The notes under the pieces were generated by a model. That model was not told the origin of the DNA. It saw only the letters and a program-made list of their open reading frames with translations, and made no database searches. Positions 22,622-33,978 of a stretch of 64,000 bases of DNA are shown piece after piece; the stretch's first letter is position 1, and the number at the start of each line of letters is the position of its first letter. The DNA comes from Holothuria scabra. Taxonomy: Eukaryota > Echinodermata > Holothuroidea > Aspidochirotida > Holothuriidae. The DNA lies in assembly GCA_037179385.1 (NCBI GenBank), contig CM074179.1, positions 37,933,224 through 37,997,223 of the forward strand. Reading direction: 5' to 3'. A program made the position numbers and the translations under genes.

Positions 22622-23624
22622 CATGTTTACAAGCAATTTGTAAGGAATTTACCTATTGACCTCTCGTGACCCCAAATGACCTTTGACCTCCACCAAAAAA
22701 CAATAGGGATCATCTACTCAATATAACCAACCCACACACCACATATGAGCATAATCACATGTACCATTCTCGAGATATCGTGTTTACAAGGTTTTGACCT
22801 TTTGAACTCTCGTGACCCCAAATGACCTTTGACCTCCACCAAAAAACAATAGGGATCATCTACTCAATATGACCAACCCACACACCACATATGAGCATAA
22901 TTACATGTACCATTCTCGAGATATCGTGTTTACAAGGTTTTGACCTTTTGACCTCTCGTGACCCCAAATGACCTTTGATCTCCACCAAAAACAATAGGGA
23001 CCATCTACTCAATATTATCAGCCCACACACCACATATGAGCACAATCACATGTACCATTCTCGAGATATCCTGTTTACAAGGTTTTGACCTTTTGACCTC
23101 TCGTGACCCCAAATGACCTTTGATCTCCACCAAAAACAATAGGGATCATCTACTCAATATGGCCAATGCACACACTAAATATGAGATTAGTCACACTTAC
23201 TCTTCTTGAGATACCATGTTTACGAGCAATTTCTAAGGAATTTACCTATTGACCTCTCGTGACCCCAAATGACCTTTGACCTCCACGAAAATTAATAGGG
23301 ATCATCTACTTAATATGACCAACCCACACATTAAATATGAGCATAGTCACATTTACCGTTCTCAAGATATCGTGTTTACAAGGTTTTGACCTTTTGACCT
23401 CTCGTGACCCCAAATGACCTTTCTCTCCACCAAAAACAATAGGGATCATCTACTTAATATGACCATCCCACACACCAAATATGAGGTTAATCACACTTAC
23501 CCTTCTTGAGATATCGTGTTTACAAGCCAAAGTGTCACATACATACACACACACATACACACACACACACACATACACACACACGACATCACCATCGCAT
23601 AGATTCCTTGGCCTACGGCAAGGA

Positions 23625-25540
23625 ATCAATAATAATTTCAGGGGCATCAGTATTTTAAATAAAGAAATTAAGATTCTTCAATAAGCAGATGATACTGCTC
23701 TTTTTAATGAGGATAGTCGTGATTCTATTTCAGAAATGTTTATTATTTTGAATGAATTTGAGTACGCCTCTGGACTCAAGACAAACCTGAGCAAATCTGA
23801 TCTCTTTCCTTTCGGCCCTCTTATTTCAAATCTCCCTGAGTATCTAGGTGATTTCGGTTTAGACCTTTCTTTTGGTCCAATCGGGTTCCTTGGGATTAGT
23901 TTTAATCACAATGGTGATGATCTTTTTAGATTAAACTACCTTCAGAAACTTTCAAGGCTTAAGAGTATTTTTTCATGGTTGGTCGATGAGGGATTTAACG
24001 CCCATATGGAAAAATATTATCGTTAAGTCATTTGCACTTTCGCAACTTGTATTTTTGTTTCAGGTTTTGCCAGATCCACGTGTGAATTTTATTAAAGATG
24101 TTCAAAGATGCATTTTTGATTCCATTTGGTCCGGTAATCCGGATAAAGTTAGGAGAAATACTATGTATTATTGTATTGAAAATGGAGTCTCAAGTTTACA
24201 CATGTTAGAAGTTTTATATACGCTCTCAAAATTACCTGGGTCAAGATATATAGGGATGAAAGTGACAGGGCTTGGAAATTATTTTTTGACTAATATTTGC
24301 GTCGTTATGGAGGTCAATTTTTGTTTGACTGTAACTTTAGTACTCATGATGTAATCGGTATTAAAAATGTATTTATTCGGAATGTTTGCTGTGCATGGGG
24401 AACAATGAATTTTCATCAACCCCAGGATAGCTTCGGTTCTCAAATCTTATGGAATAATAATTATATCCAAATCAATAAGAAGACTGTTTTTTATGATAAT
24501 TTGTTTAAGGCAGGGGTGATATATGTTAGAGACATTTTTGCGAATAATAATGAACCACTTACGTTTCAATCTTTTTGTGGAAAATATCATGTTAGAAGCT
24601 TAGCATTTACGGATTATTTCGGGTTAATATCTGCAATCCCCAGGGACTGGTAGAACAATTTATTTATTCAACTGTTCAATGTGGAGAAAATATTGGAAAG
24701 GAAAGATGCAACGGATCTGTCACTTCTAAGTCCGCATATATAAAATTAATTTCTCATATTGTGTTACCTCCACGATCTTTGGTTAAATGGGGTGCGGAAT
24801 TTAACTTTACAGAGGAAGAGCGGAATGTGATTTTTAAGATTCCTTCCTTCACATTATCTGAAACTATGATTATTTTCTTCCAATTTCGTTTCCTCCATAG
24901 AATTATCGGAACAAATAAGCTTTTATATTTAATGAATAAAGTCAATAGCCCTTTGTGTAATTTTTGTGAAACCGAAGTTGAAACTTTAGACTACTTATTT
25001 TGGAGTTGTCCTTTCAATTCATCGTTCCTTTTAGATACAGAACAATTGGGGCGATGCGCACTGTTTAACAAGAAATTTCCTTACTGGCTAACGATAGCCT
25101 AATCCCTAACCTAATCCGTAAGCCTAACAAAGAATACAATCGATACAATACAATGGGAACAACCAATCAAGAAACACCTTGTTAAACAGTGCGCATCTAC
25201 CCGAACAATTTCTTTTCGGAAGACAATTTATCCTTTCAAAGAGAGATTTCTTTTTCGGTTATAATATTCTTATCGATCATCCAATGAATTTTGTTATTCT
25301 TCATTGTAAATATTCCTTTTTTAGTTGCAGGCTTGGAAATCACAAGTCAAATATTTTTGAGTTTTACCAAAAATTAAAATTCATCTTGAAAGTAGAAGAA
25401 TATATTTGTTCAAAAGACGGTACATGGGTCTTTATTTTAATTAGGGTACCAATGGTGAAATATGCTGTTAAAGGCAACTGTCTGGCTATTTTAATCCACA
25501 TTGTCTTTGCCATGCTTTCATTTCGTCCTCACTATTCATG
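23625..25540 (+). pseudogene. LINE reverse transcriptase, C-terminal half with zinc finger (broken)
   Basis: Resumes as GINNNFRGISILNKEIKILQ, then a stop and ADDTALFNEDSRD. The stop falls at the usual Tyr of the YADD catalytic motif. Then follow EFEYASGLKTNLSKSDLFPF, a frameshift near 24000, RCIFDSIWSGNPDKVRRNT, further frameshifts at about 24220 and 24290, IPSFTLSE, and CNFCETEVETLDYLFWSC (about 24950-25010), a zf-RVT-type finger. The frame continues after the 155-bp MITE as FLFGRQFILSKRDFFFGYN to KLKFILKVEEYICS. Several frameshifts and stops show that it is dead. The order of blocks and the terminal finger are typical of the L1/Tx1 clade. Confidence 0.75.
25048..25202. mobile_element. 155-bp MITE with 8-bp target duplication inside the LINE frame
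   Basis: Terminal inverted repeats of 25 bp with two mismatches: GATGCGCACTGTTTAACAAG at 25053-25072 is the exact inverse of 25178-25197. Both flanks are GAACAATT (25040-25047 and 25203-25210). Removing the element plus one flank copy restores the LINE reading frame. That independently fixes the insertion boundaries. The 8-bp duplication indicates a hAT-type insertion. Confidence 0.9.
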
Positions 25541-26799
25541 TAAGTCCATGCTCTAGCAAAAAATAAGTATCATTTAAGTTAATCCTCCCAGTTTTGATGA
25601 AAAAGTGCCTAAAATCAGCAATTTGGAGGGCAAAAAGTGTGACATTTAAACTACCATCGCAGGAGTTACATTTTCCCTTATTTTTACACTTATTTTGCTC
25701 TGTTATTTTAACTTAAATGGTTGATGAGGTATCAATTGTACTCTTGTAACTCATATTTTATGAGTAACTGACACTTTTCTAATTCTTGGGATTCGATGAA
25801 AGAGGGGTTTCACGTGTAACATTTGGTGTTACAGTTACAGTGTGAAATTTCAGTATCTTATTTTCCAGAAATGAACTACAGTAAACACTAAATCTTTCTT
25901 ATTTTAGTGGTTAATTGAAGCCTGTGCATTGTTGAAGGAAGACTTGGGCAAAAGACAATTGTACAGAAAGAAAAACATTCATGTAGCCATTTTTTGCATT
26001 TTGACTGGCCACTTTGGTGTTCCTGAAATATGTTACAGTGTGAACATTCGAAGTTAAAATACCACTACTTCCTACATTTCATATGTTGTGATTTTTAGCT
26101 GAACTATACTTTTTAACATGGCTTTTAACTTACAGGCAATAAAGCTGTGCCAACTTGTTTATAATTTGAAATACCATAAGATATTACTTTGGTGTTCCCC
26201 CAATCTCAGTTACACGTGGAACGTATTGTTTGTACCACAGAATTGACATGAAACCCTTGACTAAGTAATCATAGGAGGTTTCAGCTTCAAATTGCTAAGA
26301 TTAACTAAATAAAACACATTTATGATATTAAACAAATCAATATGTAGTCTACGTGGGATAAACCTATTTTTGGTGTTCATGTAACACGTGGAACTTAAAA
26401 TTTCCAATGAATGTGACTATTTTGAGGTCAAACGTAACCTGAGCATTTATAGAAAACAACTTGTACAACATCATTTAGGCCTAAGCCTACAATGAACTTA
26501 GTAAATAAAGCAATTCCACCAATGGTTTGATATCATAAATGATGGTACATGAATTTAGGATTCTAAATGTCATGTCACAGTCTGGTACCCTTATTTAAAT
26601 AAAGACCCACATCCCGTAAACGTGTAAATAGGTACAAAGAGATTTGTAATTTTCTGACATATACTACGCCTAGTAATTCGAAAAACGGATAACGGTTTTG
26701 TTTGTAATGTTCAATTACTTCTTTGAAAGATCTGTATTTGTATTATAGCAACATGTTTTTATTCTCTTGATAAAAATTAAGGATGGAAAAAAATCTGTA
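25541..26799 (+). repeat. Spaced recurrence of TTGGTGTT and CACGTG motifs (25811-26395)
   Basis: TTGGTGTT occurs at 25823, 26014, 26189 and 26370, spaced 191, 175 and 181 bp. Each is followed or preceded within about 20 bp by GTTACAG, GTTACACGTGGAAC or GTAACACGTGGAAC. The rest of each interval is diverged. This may be an old satellite, or a repeated short motif under constraint. The remainder of the interval is AT-rich with no gene. Confidence 0.45.
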
Positions 26800-27620
26800 A
26801 ATTATCAGCGATGTTTAACAGTTTATTTGCTAACATAACATAAACTTTTATAACTGCCCAGGCCTCTGTAAAAAATTCTAATTATTTCAGCTGGAAATGT
26901 ATTCAATAAGTGTTAGCCTAAAATTTTTGCTTCCCCCTTTTTTTCATAAAATTTTTCACATAAGAAATGTAAGCAGTTTTTGTTAAATGTTCACTAGGTC
27001 ATCACATGCAGTAGTGTTGTATACAGCAGTCAATATGTTTTACAGTAGGCTACACGACAATGATGAATATCTCACAGTGTTGTATTATAACATAACCTCT
27101 CAATGTATACGCTGTGTTCTATTATTTGTCTTCAAAGGTCAGTTTTTAACTGACGCACCTGTGTCTCCACCTGTTGATTTATAATTGTTATGTAAATGAG
27201 CTGCCTTCGTTTTCAGTTGTATATTTACAGGTGATGTTAAGGTCATGTAAAGTTTAATATCTTGTGATTGTAAACAGTGTTTTCATTCACTGTACGTATA
27301 TGTGTTACTGTGTACTGTGTTACATTTAGCAGTGACAGACAGACATCTAGAAATAGGAACTTGTTTCAGTATATTGTGATGTAAGGTTAGTTTAATCCTG
27401 TGTAATGGCAATTAGAACAATGACATAGATTTCAGAAGTGTGCATCTGTGTAGGGCAGAGGGTCTATTAGATGGCGATGTCTAAAACAATTGTATATTAT
27501 TCACTATAACTGACAAATGTCGTTATTTATGTAATTTGACACCCCACATAATACAGTAACTACAACAACTTACACTGATATATTTTAATTAATTTATTGA
27601 TGTGTAGGCCAAATGTTTTT
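26800..27620 (+). repeat. Segmental duplication, copy 2 (partner 18490-19600)
   Basis: The match to copy 1 begins near GCTAACATAACATAAAC, runs through AATTATTTCAGCTGGAAATG and TGTTGTATACAGCAGTCAAT, and ends near CTGACAAATGTCGTTATTT. It lacks the two small insertions of copy 1, and so shows the empty sites. Confidence 0.7.
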
Positions 27621-28659
27621 TGAAATAAAAATTTAAGACACATTTGTTGAAAATATGAAAGTATGCACAAGACATAATGGTGGTGAGCATACACATAAAC
27701 AGTTTAGTAACTTGTGATCATTGTAAGAGTATTAGCATCTTGCATTAATCTTCAGGAAGAATGAAAAATAATTAATTAGTGACAGGTTTATTTCACTTAG
27801 AAATGATTTTTATTATCAAATCTGAAGTATCCCTGTTTATTTTGTATCCATAAATTCTAACAATGGGGACTTTTAAGACTTGTTTTCTTTAAACAAATAC
27901 CGTATGAAATTCATAGTCTTTTAGGAAATTTAATTAGTTACGTTTAAATCTTGAAGTAAAATCTTTTTAAGATAAATTATTTATTTTAGTTATCTTACTG
28001 CACTGTTTAGTTTATCGTTAATCAATTTAGTGTCCATGATGGCTTCATAACCTTTTCCTCCTGGTGCGATAATTTACGTTTTTATGAAATACTTACTCTA
28101 CTAAGTTCAATTGCCTTTTAAGTCAAATTTTCTCTGTATTTACTATTACCAAAGGACAAGTCTGTTTCACAGTTTACGCCTAAAATTAACGTTTGTGTAC
28201 ATTAAAATAATCCACGATATTCCTCAGATGTTCTTTATGTATGTACTGTATGTCATTGTAAAAGTGTTTATCCTACAACAAATCTTAAAGTAACTATTTA
28301 AACAGTCCCTGAACCTAATAACATGTTTGTATTTACATAAAATTGATTATCCTACTGTATTTTTGGTTTTTTTATCAAATATTTTAGACTTCAAACAATA
28401 TCTGATAGTGATACTGTACTATACTACACTGTATCAAAAATGTTTCTCTAAATGTTTATCTATACAACAAATACCAACTACTAATACTGTTACACGTTTT
28501 TATTTTTTATCGTAAAATTAACGTTTTTGTACACTAAAAGTCTCACAACATAAACGTCAGTCCTTACTAAAATAACGTATCGATGACAAATAAAACATGA
28601 CACCGATTAATTTCTGACAGTTTCATTTATATTACTTACATATTAATTACAATACTTAC
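27621..28659. other. No supported feature
   Basis: Very AT-rich intronic sequence. Short hydrophobic open frames on the plus strand (28111-28293, 28327-28515) have no support. Confidence 0.5.
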
Positions 28660-28877
28660 CACAGTTTCTTCAACGCCAGACACTTTGATGAATACTGTAA
28701 GATGCCTGTAAATTCTTCTGATGCTATTTCTCTGCCTTCACCTATAGTGTCTATCCATAGCTCGTTGAGTGTAGTGAGGACTGGTATAGAGAGATTGGAT
28801 TTTAACTGGAGATGATTCCCGCCACGCAGGTCCACTGTACTGTAGCAGTTAGTCAGAGACACACATGAAATGGAAAT
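28660..28877 (-). CDS. Exon 1 (of those found) of a minus-strand LRR-type host gene, 218 bp
   Basis: On the minus strand a T-rich tract and TTACAG (cag at 28880-28878) precede 218 bp, ending at a strong donor GTAAGTATT (starting at 28659). The open frame starts at the first exon base and leaves in phase 2. It reads ISISCVSLTNCYSTVDLRGG, NHLQLKSNLSIPVLTTLNEL, WIDTIGEGREIASEEFTGIL and QYSSKCLALKKLW. The spacing of Leu/Ile (LxxLxI, LxLKKLW) and the EEFTGIL helix-like part resemble leucine-rich repeats of NLR-type immune receptors, a family greatly expanded in echinoderms. That assignment is inference from pattern only. No NACHT or effector domain is seen in the window, so the 5' part of the gene would lie beyond 28.9 kb or outside the window. 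Confidence 0.65.
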
Positions 28878-31800
28878 CTGTAAAGTAAAATAAAACAGAG
28901 GATTGGATTAAAAGTAGAAATATACAAGACATCTTTAGTAAATCGGAGAAAAGAAATAAGAGAATTAAATGATATAATGTGTCCGTGTTGATAAGAAAGA
29001 CTTTTTATAGAAAGGAATGTTGACCTTTAAATGATAAAAGGTAATTAAAAGTCATTAGTGGAGATATAAAAGAAGTATTTCAGGATTTTTGCAGGAATAA
29101 ATATTTTCTTTGTGTTATTTAGTGCCGTTTTGTTCCATGGATTTTTTATGTTTTGTTTTGTTCTTTTTGGTATTTTGATTGTTTTTTCCAAGGACTTACA
29201 GTTTTGGAATGATATATAGCAGTATTACTGTGGTAATTGTGACTATTTGGAAATAATTTTGTGAACTATTGTAGGCTGAGTCAGACTGGGAAGGTTTCAA
29301 GCAAGAATTCGCTGGATAAAAAGGCGGGCCGTTTTAATTTTATGAGAAAAATGTTTGAAATATTTGAGTTATTTTAATTATTATTATTTGGAATAGTTAT
29401 AGTTACAAAAGTTCATTTTTAATTGACTTAAATAAACTGGAATATAACATATTTTACAATGGAATCAATTTTTTTTTTTACTCTGATTGTAATCGATCTC
29501 ATGTCTTATTTTTTTGGATATATATTTCCTCTCTCTGTAGTGCTGTGAATAAAAATCATTTTCGTAAAATTTAAGATATCAGTACTACCCTATTATTGTC
29601 GTCTTTTTATATTTATATTTCAGAGGTTAAAAAGTATAACTAGTCTATTTTGTTACCAACCTGTTTCAAAATGAAGTTTTCTTCCTTTTCATTTGACCAT
29701 TTCAGAAATGTTTCAAGTTAAATAGTTCAATTTATATAGTACAGAAAGTTTTGCTAATCGGGAATAACATTTATTTCTCTTAAAATTGGTCCGTTTAAAC
29801 TTAGCAACTAATCAATTAAAAAGTAAAAAAATATCCATTCTGTAATATTTCATTTTGAAAGACATTTCTAAAGACATAGATCGGATTGTTGACCTATATC
29901 AATTAAGTATATCTTGACTAAAGCAAAACTTTAATTAACTTTCTCCCTGATAACGGTACGTCGACTCACATCGGCTACGGACAACCTCGGTAGGCTGGTT
30001 TTGGTTACACACGGAACATTTGACAGTATAGTTAAAATGGTTTCAAAACATTTCAAGTTCTAATTTTTAGTAAGATATGGGATTCCGCAGAAAAAAGAAG
30101 GTGACAAAATTTTGAAAGGTCAAATCATGGAAAATACTTCAGTCTTCAAGATAAGAGCTCAATTGACAAATGTTGGTGTTTTGTTTTCACAAAGGCGTAA
30201 CAAGGAATTTTACAGGTCTCATTCGGTCAAAATCATTTGTCAAATTATCTTTTGTGTAGCGCCATATCATAGTACAAAGAAAGGTTTGGAAAATTGCTTT
30301 TAAATCACTAAAAATTATATTTCCCGTAGCAGGCGTGATAAATATTAATCATCTTCTGGTTTGAAATTTTACGGTATACTTTTCATACTTGATGTTGATG
30401 TATTTGTTTTATCTTGTCCATGATAACAGAAATGATTTTCTCACTTTTTTCGCTTTCCGGGGAAAACTGCCCGGCTCTTGTGTACGTACCCGCAGACCGC
30501 GCACAACTTTATCATTTAGGGAGAAAATATGTAATAAATTTAGCTATAAATTTAAACTTTTCCACAGAAGACACAAGGAGAGACATCTATACGTCTGTGA
30601 CACACGGAAAGTAAGATGATCGAGTATTAACTTCCCCTAAATTCTGAGCAAATGTACCCTATTTGGTCTTTGACTTTCAAAACTGAAAGAGAATAAATAC
30701 CATAGAACTCGATCTACTTATTATGGATGGAAAATCTAGTAAAAATTTGTAGGAGCGGTAAAAGATTCGTACTTTTTTTTTGGGGGGGGGGGGGATGTTG
30801 CCCTATTGAGAAGCTATGTGAGTTTTTAACAAAATCGAAGAAAGAATATTTTCCACGTTTTTTTATAATTTCATTATTTGCTTTGAACCCTGGTAACAAT
30901 TTACTGTAGTCTGTGATGACTGGTCTTAACTGTTTTAAATTGTAAATATGGTTTAGCAAAGAAAGTTAGGCCCCAAAGTTCACCTTCTTTTAAATTAAAG
31001 ATAAATTCCGCTTATTTAGCACAATTCAGTGTTTTTCTTATAACTGGAATAAGCATGCTTGTAAAAATGAGTAAAAAAAGGTTGTTTGAATTGAGTTATA
31101 TTTGGTCTATCATCATTTTAACTAAAACACAGGTCCAGTATCACGCTAATTTACTGCACAGTTAATTTCTTTTAATTAGGAGAAGCCGATCGGGGTCATT
31201 TTTTCTGTGACTAAAGTAAGGCTTAAAATACCTGTGTTTTCTCATTGGTAAAATTTGCTGTATTTTAAAAGTAATCTTCATTGCTGCTAAACATATATTT
31301 CATCATATGTTGACATAGGCTAGATCCGGTCCTATCGTTTATTTCCACGAAAAATAATATTTTACTTTACTTTTTTTTTTAGGAGAGGGATCACTTTAAC
31401 CGTGAAAGTCGTCTTTGACATATTTCCAAGACACCAATTACTAGGTTACATGTCCAATATTGATATAAGAGCCCACATTTTTACGAGAGTCGTGGGCCTA
31501 GTCACAGGTCCTGTCAATATTACAAGCGCGCGGTATTCGCGTAGTATTTTGATCACCGCGATCGCGCGAGGTCAACGGCGGGTAACCGTACCCACCCCGC
31601 TAACAAAACGATTCCGATGATTGCTACAACATTTCGTTGCTTAATAGGCCTAGGTGTTCGTAATTTGTTCTGTTTTTCAAATTAACTATGATAAGAACAC
31701 ACCGCGGCAGGTGTATTATCTGGACTCATTAAGTAGGCTTATAGGCCCAGTCGAACATTCGTTCTGAATATTACAGATAGGCCTAGCCTAGGGGCCTACA

Positions 31801-33060
31801 TTAACCTAGTTTTTGTAGGGTAGGCTACCTAATTTCTCGTTCCATATTTTATTAAATTTGCGGAGATAATGCTCGTGATGAGTGCTTTGGTATTGTCTGT
31901 CAAGAAATAGCTTCATAAACACGGATAAAAGAAGTCAGTCGTCATATTCCTTTTCTGAATATTTTTTTAATAAAATTATAAGCTTTAGCCTACTTAAAAT
32001 AAAACGTCGAATAGAGAACTGTCTATCATTCAACTCTCTGATCATAGCAGACGGTAATGTTTTGAGTAGGCCTAAGGCATATCGTCTGAGTATTTTAAAG
32101 ACCAAACTTAAACGTTAAAAATACCTTTTGTTGAACAGTACCTAACACATTCCGTTCAGCTGATGGAAATTTAATCAAGAAATAAAATACAAATAATCCA
32201 ATTCGCATATCAAACGTGGCAAAGAATCTCTTTCACCATCCATTGCGCTTATTTCCGTGTCAGGGTTGAAGGTAACGACTCTCTAGTGGCCACTGATCAA
32301 CTTAATTACTGACACTAATATTGGCGCGTAAATTTCTTTGCGGTTAGCATGCATTGTACTATATTGTGATCGTAGTCCGCCACATGTACAGGTGCACGGA
32401 TGTACATTGTTCTCGGTAAAACAGGTGGTACAACATGTATGTTTACATCAATATTCCACGTGCTTTCGGTGGCAGCATTCAAAAATACTCTGTCAGTGTA
32501 AATGTCTGAATTCTTCAATGTTTTAGCGGACCATGGTACGCGTTCCCAAGTAATGTTGAAAGTAACGTTAAAAATCTAGGTATTAGGTTGGTGTTTTTAA
32601 AATTATAACTTTTGCGGATTATGCGTTATAAGTGTAAATGGTGAGCTGGACCATATCGTCACAGATGTTACGAAGACGGATATGACATAACATGACCCCA
32701 GCTTTAAGCATGGCCGTTCGGGAAGGGGCTCCAGGGAGCTGCGGTCCCCGTCAAGGGCGTGTCTAGACCATTCTTCATACTTGGGCCAAAGTGAGCGAAG
32801 CGCACGAGGGAGGGATGGGAAGCTTTGAGTGTTTTAATGTGAAAATACGTGAGTTGGTGCATATTTAGACGATACTTTGTATACTTACGTAGACTCATAA
32901 TTGTGGATTTTATGAACTATTTTCTAGGAATAATCGCATTGAAATCAAGTACGCACCTATAGCTGGAAAACAATTGGGTTTGCGGGGAGGGCAAGAAAAT
33001 TTTGGTCCAAAAATGTCTCCGGATCGATGGAAAAGGCACCTCCCGAGCCTGTTTACCGTC
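28878..33060. other. No gene found; G13 run at ~30781, CpG-rich patch 31500-31620
   Basis: Mostly AT-rich. Plus strand 30414-30614 has an open frame ending at a GTAAGA-like site but lacks an acceptor. The patch at 31500-31620 is unusually rich in CG (GCGCGCGG, ATCGCGCGAGG). Around 31640-31830 the motif AGGCCTA recurs, a composition common in echinoderm DNA. No exon of the minus-strand gene was recognised here. Confidence 0.4.
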
Positions 33061-33321
33061 CACTCTGAAAACATCCTGGTTAAATCCTGGTTAATTCAAC
33101 CAGAATGGGGTAAAAGATTAACCATACATTTTCTGGTTAAAAAAAAAGAAATTTAACTGCCAGGAAAATGTTAAATTCTTTTCACGATTTCAAGCCAGTA
33201 GTTAATTTCACAAGGAAAATGGCAACTTTGACCAAGATTTTCGCGTTATTTTAACCAGGAAATGTATGGAAAAGTATTGCCCCCGATCCTGGTTAAATTT
33301 AACCAGGATGTTTTTAGAGTG
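33061..33321. mobile_element. MITE, 261 bp (CACTSTRAAA-end group)
   Basis: Ends CACTCTGAAAACATCCTGG and, in reverse, CACTCTAAAAACATCCTGG, each followed by TTAAAT. The core repeats CTGGTTAA and TTAACCAG several times. The right flank is TA (33322-33323) and the left is TC, so the expected TA duplication is mutated on one side. No coding capacity. Confidence 0.75.
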
Positions 33322-33783
33322 TATATAAGTAGGGAAACACTAGCAATGTTACATAAAATAAACATAAAAATATCACAAATATGCCAATGGGGGGCGCTGC
33401 CCCTTCCACCCAGTTTCGGAGTGGGAATAGGCGAAGAGTGAATGCCTGGCTGACGGCTCTAAAAGCGGGGCGCATTGGTTCGAGCGGAGTGCACAAAAAC
33501 GGCCGGAAACGGCTTTCCAAGGCGTTTATAAGCAAGGTTTACACAGGCATTTTATAGCAGGAACAAATTAACATGAAGCACTACAAATCTGGAGTTGGGG
33601 GATATAAACCTTTGAAAAGAAGAAAAACAACCATCTAAGCGGAGCGGAACAATTAGTTGGGCCGGCACCTTAAGAAAAATGGCGACCCCTCAGAAAGCCT
33701 GAAACAGCATTTTCCTGGCTGGTATAACCCCCTCCCCCCGCCCCTCTTGTGCGAAACTTTTAAGGTGTAACGCTTGTGGTGTC
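33322..33783. other. Unclassified GC-richer repeat-like sequence
   Basis: Blocks such as GGGGGGCGCTGCCCC and GGTTCGAGCGGAGTGCAC, then ATGGCGACCCCTCAGAAAGC near 33678, look like pieces of interspersed repeats. The last resembles the dispersed block of the CATGGG family. No ends are resolved. Confidence 0.35.

Positions 33784-33978
<195 letters not shown>

Larger units (their letters stand above)
20292..23624 (+). mobile_element. Helentron/HINE-like tandem-repeat element, copy 2, inserted in the LINE
   Basis: A left arm (20292 to about 20460) holds a small hairpin AAGCC-AAAA-GGCTT and, 22 bp in, GATTCCTTGCC (20314-20324). Then come about ten units of 145-156 bp (with GACCTCTCGTGACCCCAAAT, CTTTGACCTCCACCAAAA, AGGGATCATCTACTCAATAT, GAGATATCGTGTTTACAAG), AAGCCAAAGTGTCACA, and a CA/TACA microsatellite (23540-23584). 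It ends in a hairpin, GATTCCTTG (23602-23610) against CAAGGAATC (23619-23627). GGCAAGGAATC is the exact inverse of the left GATTCCTTGCC. Subterminal inverted repeats, internal tandem repeats, a microsatellite and a 3' hairpin are the hallmarks of HINE elements (non-autonomous Helentron relatives). ATCAA occurs at both junctions and leaves the exact boundary ambiguous by 5 bp. Confidence 0.7.
19676..25540 (+). mobile_element. L1/Tx1-type LINE, 5'-truncated, split by later insertions
   Basis: Two blocks of reverse-transcriptase polyprotein belong to one element. The first (about 19680-20291) has SEEQRRSVIKL-like, RPISLLN, AKVLATRLK and AFDSIDWEFIH motifs. The second (23625 to about 25540) has ADDTALF, the downstream thumb and a CxxC...HxxC-like zinc finger. 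The reading order is uninterrupted if the insert at 20292-23624 is ignored. The 5' part is missing, as is usual for truncated LINE copies. The 3' limit is approximate. The element lies in intron 1 of the minus-strand host gene, in opposite orientation. Confidence 0.8.

Noticed and set aside
2530..23540. CRISPR-like array
   Set aside because: Units are 146 bp, contiguous and diverged, without short repeat-spacer structure, in a eukaryotic context.
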